Positions 5,028 to 7,827 of a DNA stretch of 7,827 nucleotides are shown in pieces. Both the position numbers and the translations under genes were made by a program. The notes beneath the pieces were generated by a model. It was not told where the DNA came from. It worked only from the letters and a program-made list of their open reading frames with translations, and searched no databases. Every line of letters starts with the position of its first letter. The first letter of the stretch is position 1. This stretch comes from Bacteroidetes bacterium UBA4408 (lineage in GTDB: Bacteria; Bacteroidota; Bacteroidia; UBA4408): assembly GCA_002389785.1 (NCBI GenBank), contig DGQS01000176.1:1-7827 (forward strand), in the 5' to 3' direction.

Positions 5028-7827
5028 GTGCAAGTGATAGTTCAAGTTTGGAAAGAAAACAAACGCAAATTACCTTTTAAAACTGGGGTACTTAGCAACT
5101 TACGGTATATCGTTTTACTTTTTTTATTTTTTGTTCCCCAATTTATTTCAGTGCAAACAGGCTTTGCTCAAGGCCTCCCTTTTATTGAAAATTATACTGA
5201 GTTTAATTTACGGCAAACCACCAATTGGTCGGTAGTGCAGGATAATCGAGGGGTGCTCTTTGTAGGAAATCAAATAGGCATTGTTCAGCTCAACAATCAC
5301 AACGATTTTCGCTTTATTGAATTGCCTAATACATCGGTGGTGCGTTCACTTAAATCGGCGAAAAATGGAATTGTGTATGTGGGTGCACAGAAGGAGTTTG
5401 GCTATTTAAAACCTAGTAAAAGCGGGCATTTGCACTATCAAAGTTTAGTGCCAAAGCTCAATGAACAAGATAAAAAGTTCACCGAAGTTTGTAAAGTATA
5501 TGATACCCAGGATGGAATTTGTTTTCAAACTTTTGAAGGCTTGTATTTTTACAAGCAAGGAAAATTTAAGGTGATTAAACCTTCCTCTACTTTTCATTTT
5601 AGTTTTTACGTAAATGGCGTATTGTATGTATTGGAACGTGGTGTTGGTTTAGAAGTTTATTCCAAAGGAAGTTTACAGTTAGTTACCGGTGGACAAGCTT
5701 TTTCAGACGATCGCATTTACAGTATTTTGCCGTATGGCAGATCAAAATTGTTGATAGCTGCGCGAGAAGGCGGACTTTTTTTGTATGATTTGAATACCAA
5801 AATTTTGAAGCCTTTTTCTGAAAATGTTAGTCGCTTTTTAATTGAAAATCATGTTTACGATGCACTTCAATTAAACAATGAAACTTTTGTATTTGGTACG
5901 CTTCGGGGTGGCTTAATTACCATGAGTAAAGATGGGACCACTTACCGAGTTTACGATAAAACAAATTTGTTGCTCGACAATAAAGTAAACGCTCTGTATC
6001 TCGACAACAGCAATAATTTATGGGTAGCATTGGACCAAAGTTTATCAAAAATTGAATTCAATTCGCCTTTTACTTTTTACAACGATAAGGATGGAATTTC
6101 GGGAACTATATCAGCAATTACCAAGTTTGAAAATAAAATTTACGTATGCACTACACTGGGAGTTTTTTGTTACGATGGAAACCTAAAACGAACCGATCAG
6201 TTTTATGAAAATAAATTCAAACAATTGAGTCTGAAGGCCGAATGTTTTAGTTTCCTTAAGGCAAAATTCCAAGGTAAAGAAAAATTATTTGTAGTTTCTC
6301 AAAAAGGCTTATATGAAATACAAGGCTTAGAGCTTAAATTAGTGTTGGAAGATTTTTGTTTTACAGCATTTCAAAGCACCACAAATGAAAATAGAGTATA
6401 TGTTGGTTTAAAGAATGGTGTAGCTGCCTTAACTTTGAATGGAGCAGTATGGGAGACAGAGTATCCCGAGAAAAATATCATGAATGAAATTACCACCATT
6501 GCCGAAGACGAAATGGGAAATATTTGGTTAGGGGCAAAGCAAGATGGTATTTACAGAATTGATGCTGACAAAAAGAAAAATTTTTCGACTGCTGATGGAG
6601 CCACTTTGTTTACCTTGTATGATACCGTTAGCGGCCTTCCAACCAATGAATTCAATCGAGTTTTCAGAAAGGATGATAAGGTAATTTTTGGTACGATAAC
6701 CGGTTTTTATTCGTTTGATTATAGTAAGAATAAATTTTATTCGGATTCGGCAATTTCAAAAGCAATTGATGGACAAAATGAAAAGCAGATTGCTGATTTT
6801 TTGCAATTTAATTCGAATGAATACCTGGTATTAAATTATTCGTCGGAGAAGGGAACAACGATTAACCAAATAAAGAAAAATGCTACAGGTTATGAATCAA
6901 TTTATTCAAAACCTTACAAGCGATTGTACAAAAGCAATATCAGTTGTTTTTATACCGATTCGTTGAAGAAATTATTGATTGGTACATCAAGGGGATTGTT
7001 GCTGCTTGATTTGAAAGTGAAAAAGAATTTTGAGCAAAGAGAAAATATCATTTTAAATTCGGTGATTTTGGGTGAGGATTCAGCTCTTTTTGATGGATCG
7101 TTTTATGAGACCCAGGTGAAAGATGGAGATACCTTACAGGTAACCATTACCAAACAACCCGATTCGTTTATTCCGCATATAGCCTATACCTACAATAACA
7201 TTTCATTTAACTTCGATTATGCCTATTACGAAGATGCCAGTTCGAATGAGTTTAGTTATTATTTGGAAGGATATGAACCCGGATGGAAAAACTGGTCAAC
7301 CGAAACAAAAGCGGTATACAACAACCTAAGCGAAGGACACTATAAATTACACTTGAAAGCTCGTAATATTTACAACACACAGAGCGAGGAATTTGTATAT
7401 GAATTTTACATATTATCACCCTGGTATCGAACCTGGTGGGCTTATGTAATTTATTCAGTATTGGTGGTTGGGTTTTTATACCTTCTGGTTCAATTGTCGG
7501 TAAGACGTTTAAAGAAAGCAAAACTGATTCTTGAGAATACAGTGAAGGAGCGAACCTCAGAGATTGTTAAGCAAAGCGAGGAAATTCAAAATCAAAAAAA
7601 TATTGTTGAATTAAAAAACAAGGACATTACCGACAGTATTAATTATGCGAAGCGAATACAGGATACTATTTTACCTCCCGATGATGAGATAAACCGCTTA
7701 TTGCCGAATTGTTTTTTATTGTTTTTACCCAAAGATATCTTGAGTGGCGACTTTTATTGGATAGATGAGGTTGATAACAGGGTTTTGGTTGCTGCTGTGG
7801 ATTGTACCGGGCATGGTGTTCCCGGAG
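5028..7827 (+). CDS. Membrane sensor: periplasmic propellers, Y_Y_Y domain and SpoIIE-type PP2C phosphatase (3' end cut by window)
   Basis: The frame is open from 4998 to the window edge, giving 933 residues from GTG 5028. There is no in-frame ATG until 5922 (residue 299), inside the propeller, so a non-ATG start is needed to keep the signal peptide: a basic region (KENKRK), a hydrophobic core YIVLLFLFFV at about 27-36, and cleavage near FAQ|G at 48. GTG at 5028 or 5034 fits best; GTG 4998 and CTG 5013 are less likely. Residues about 65-700 carry many blade motifs of two-component-regulator propellers, for example NIWLGAKQDGIYRID at 498-512 and KLLIGTSRGLLLLD at 648-661. A Y_Y_Y domain follows (about 718-795, with YYLEGYEPGWKNWS). 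Next come a membrane helix (about 803-824), a charged coiled coil (825-880, ending INYAKRIQDTILPP), and the start of a SpoIIE/PP2C phosphatase. FLPKDILSGDFYW carries Asp908 and VDCTGHGVPG carries Asp925, both at metal-binding positions of this family. Roughly 150 more residues are expected. By family analogy it dephosphorylates a serine or threonine on a cytoplasmic partner in response to a periplasmic signal. No histidine kinase motif is present. Confidence 0.9.
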   Translation, partial: MQVIVQVWKENKRKLPFKTGVLSNLRYIVLLFLFFVPQFISVQTGFAQGLPFIENYTEFNLRQTTNWSVVQDNRGVLFVGNQIGIVQLNNHNDFRFIELPNTSVVRSLKSAKNGIVYVGAQKEFGYLKPSKSGHLHYQSLVPKLNEQDKKFTEVCKVYDTQDGICFQTFEGLYFYKQGKFKVIKPSSTFHFSFYVNGVLYVLERGVGLEVYSKGSLQLVTGGQAFSDDRIYSILPYGRSKLLIAAREGGLFLYDLNTKILKPFSENVSRFLIENHVYDALQLNNETFVFGTLRGGLITMSKDGTTYRVYDKTNLLLDNKVNALYLDNSNNLWVALDQSLSKIEFNSPFTFYNDKDGISGTISAITKFENKIYVCTTLGVFCYDGNLKRTDQFYENKFKQLSLKAECFSFLKAKFQGKEKLFVVSQKGLYEIQGLELKLVLEDFCFTAFQSTTNENRVYVGLKNGVAALTLNGAVWETEYPEKNIMNEITTIAEDEMGNIWLGAKQDGIYRIDADKKKNFSTADGATLFTLYDTVSGLPTNEFNRVFRKDDKVIFGTITGFYSFDYSKNKFYSDSAISKAIDGQNEKQIADFLQFNSNEYLVLNYSSEKGTTINQIKKNATGYESIYSKPYKRLYKSNISCFYTDSLKKLLIGTSRGLLLLDLKVKKNFEQRENIILNSVILGEDSALFDGSFYETQVKDGDTLQVTITKQPDSFIPHIAYTYNNISFNFDYAYYEDASSNEFSYYLEGYEPGWKNWSTETKAVYNNLSEGHYKLHLKARNIYNTQSEEFVYEFYILSPWYRTWWAYVIYSVLVVGFLYLLVQLSVRRLKKAKLILENTVKERTSEIVKQSEEIQNQKNIVELKNKDITDSINYAKRIQDTILPPDDEINRLLPNCFLLFLPKDILSGDFYWIDEVDNRVLVAAVDCTGHGVPG

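Noticed and set aside
5014..5034. Small hairpin GCAC/GTGC and repeated TGCAAG around the sensor start codon
   Set aside because: The stem is only 4 bp and the repeat only 6 bases, with no T tract, so it is neither a terminator nor a convincing regulatory element.
7252..7521. Antisense open frame of 89 codons on the - strand
   Set aside because: It is opposite the Y_Y_Y domain and membrane helix of the sensor, which are clearly coding on the + strand. The antisense product resembles nothing recognisable.
5028..7827. Hybrid two-component histidine kinase
   Set aside because: The propeller and Y_Y_Y input suggests one, but after the membrane helix the sequence continues into a coiled coil and SpoIIE motifs (SGDFYW, VDCTGHG), with no phospho-accepting histidine box.

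Overview
The window looks like an AT-rich chromosomal fragment of a member of the Bacteroidota. Four things point there: a type IX secretion (T9SS) C-terminal sorting domain, a lipoprotein signal ending in SSC-KK, promoter boxes of the TAnnTTTG type, and a sensor that joins periplasmic two-component-regulator propellers and a Y_Y_Y domain to a cytoplasmic SpoIIE phosphatase. No RNA gene, CRISPR array, insertion sequence or phage gene is visible, and there are no signs of recent transfer.

Layout, all on the + strand. Bases 1-82 are a non-coding leader with a possible promoter and a short direct repeat. Bases 83-460 encode a small lipoprotein. Bases 461-604 are intergenic and hold a terminator-like hairpin followed by an exact TAnnTTTG promoter box. 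Bases 605-5011 encode a 1468-residue secreted mosaic protein: signal peptide, a seven-unit propeller, five Ig-like Kre9/KNH-type repeats, another Ig-like module, a PKD domain, a second seven-unit propeller of YCF48/BNR type, and a T9SS sorting tail. Only 16 bases later begins a third gene (about 5028 to the window edge, cut at its 3' end). It has no ATG near its start and must use GTG or another rare start. It encodes a membrane sensor whose output is a PP2C-type SpoIIE phosphatase.

How the genes may work together: the lipoprotein seems to be its own transcription unit. The large surface protein and the sensor phosphatase are close enough to share a transcript. The surface protein would be exported through T9SS and either anchored outside or released. 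The sensor would read a periplasmic signal and dephosphorylate a cytoplasmic partner, by analogy with anti-sigma-antagonist partner switching, but no partner gene is in the window. A functional link between the two is inferred from spacing alone. None of the families is new. The points most worth a second look are the composite architecture of the surface protein, the velcro-type closure and acidic motif of its first propeller, the lone conserved cysteine in each Ig-like repeat, and the hidden non-ATG start of the sensor gene.
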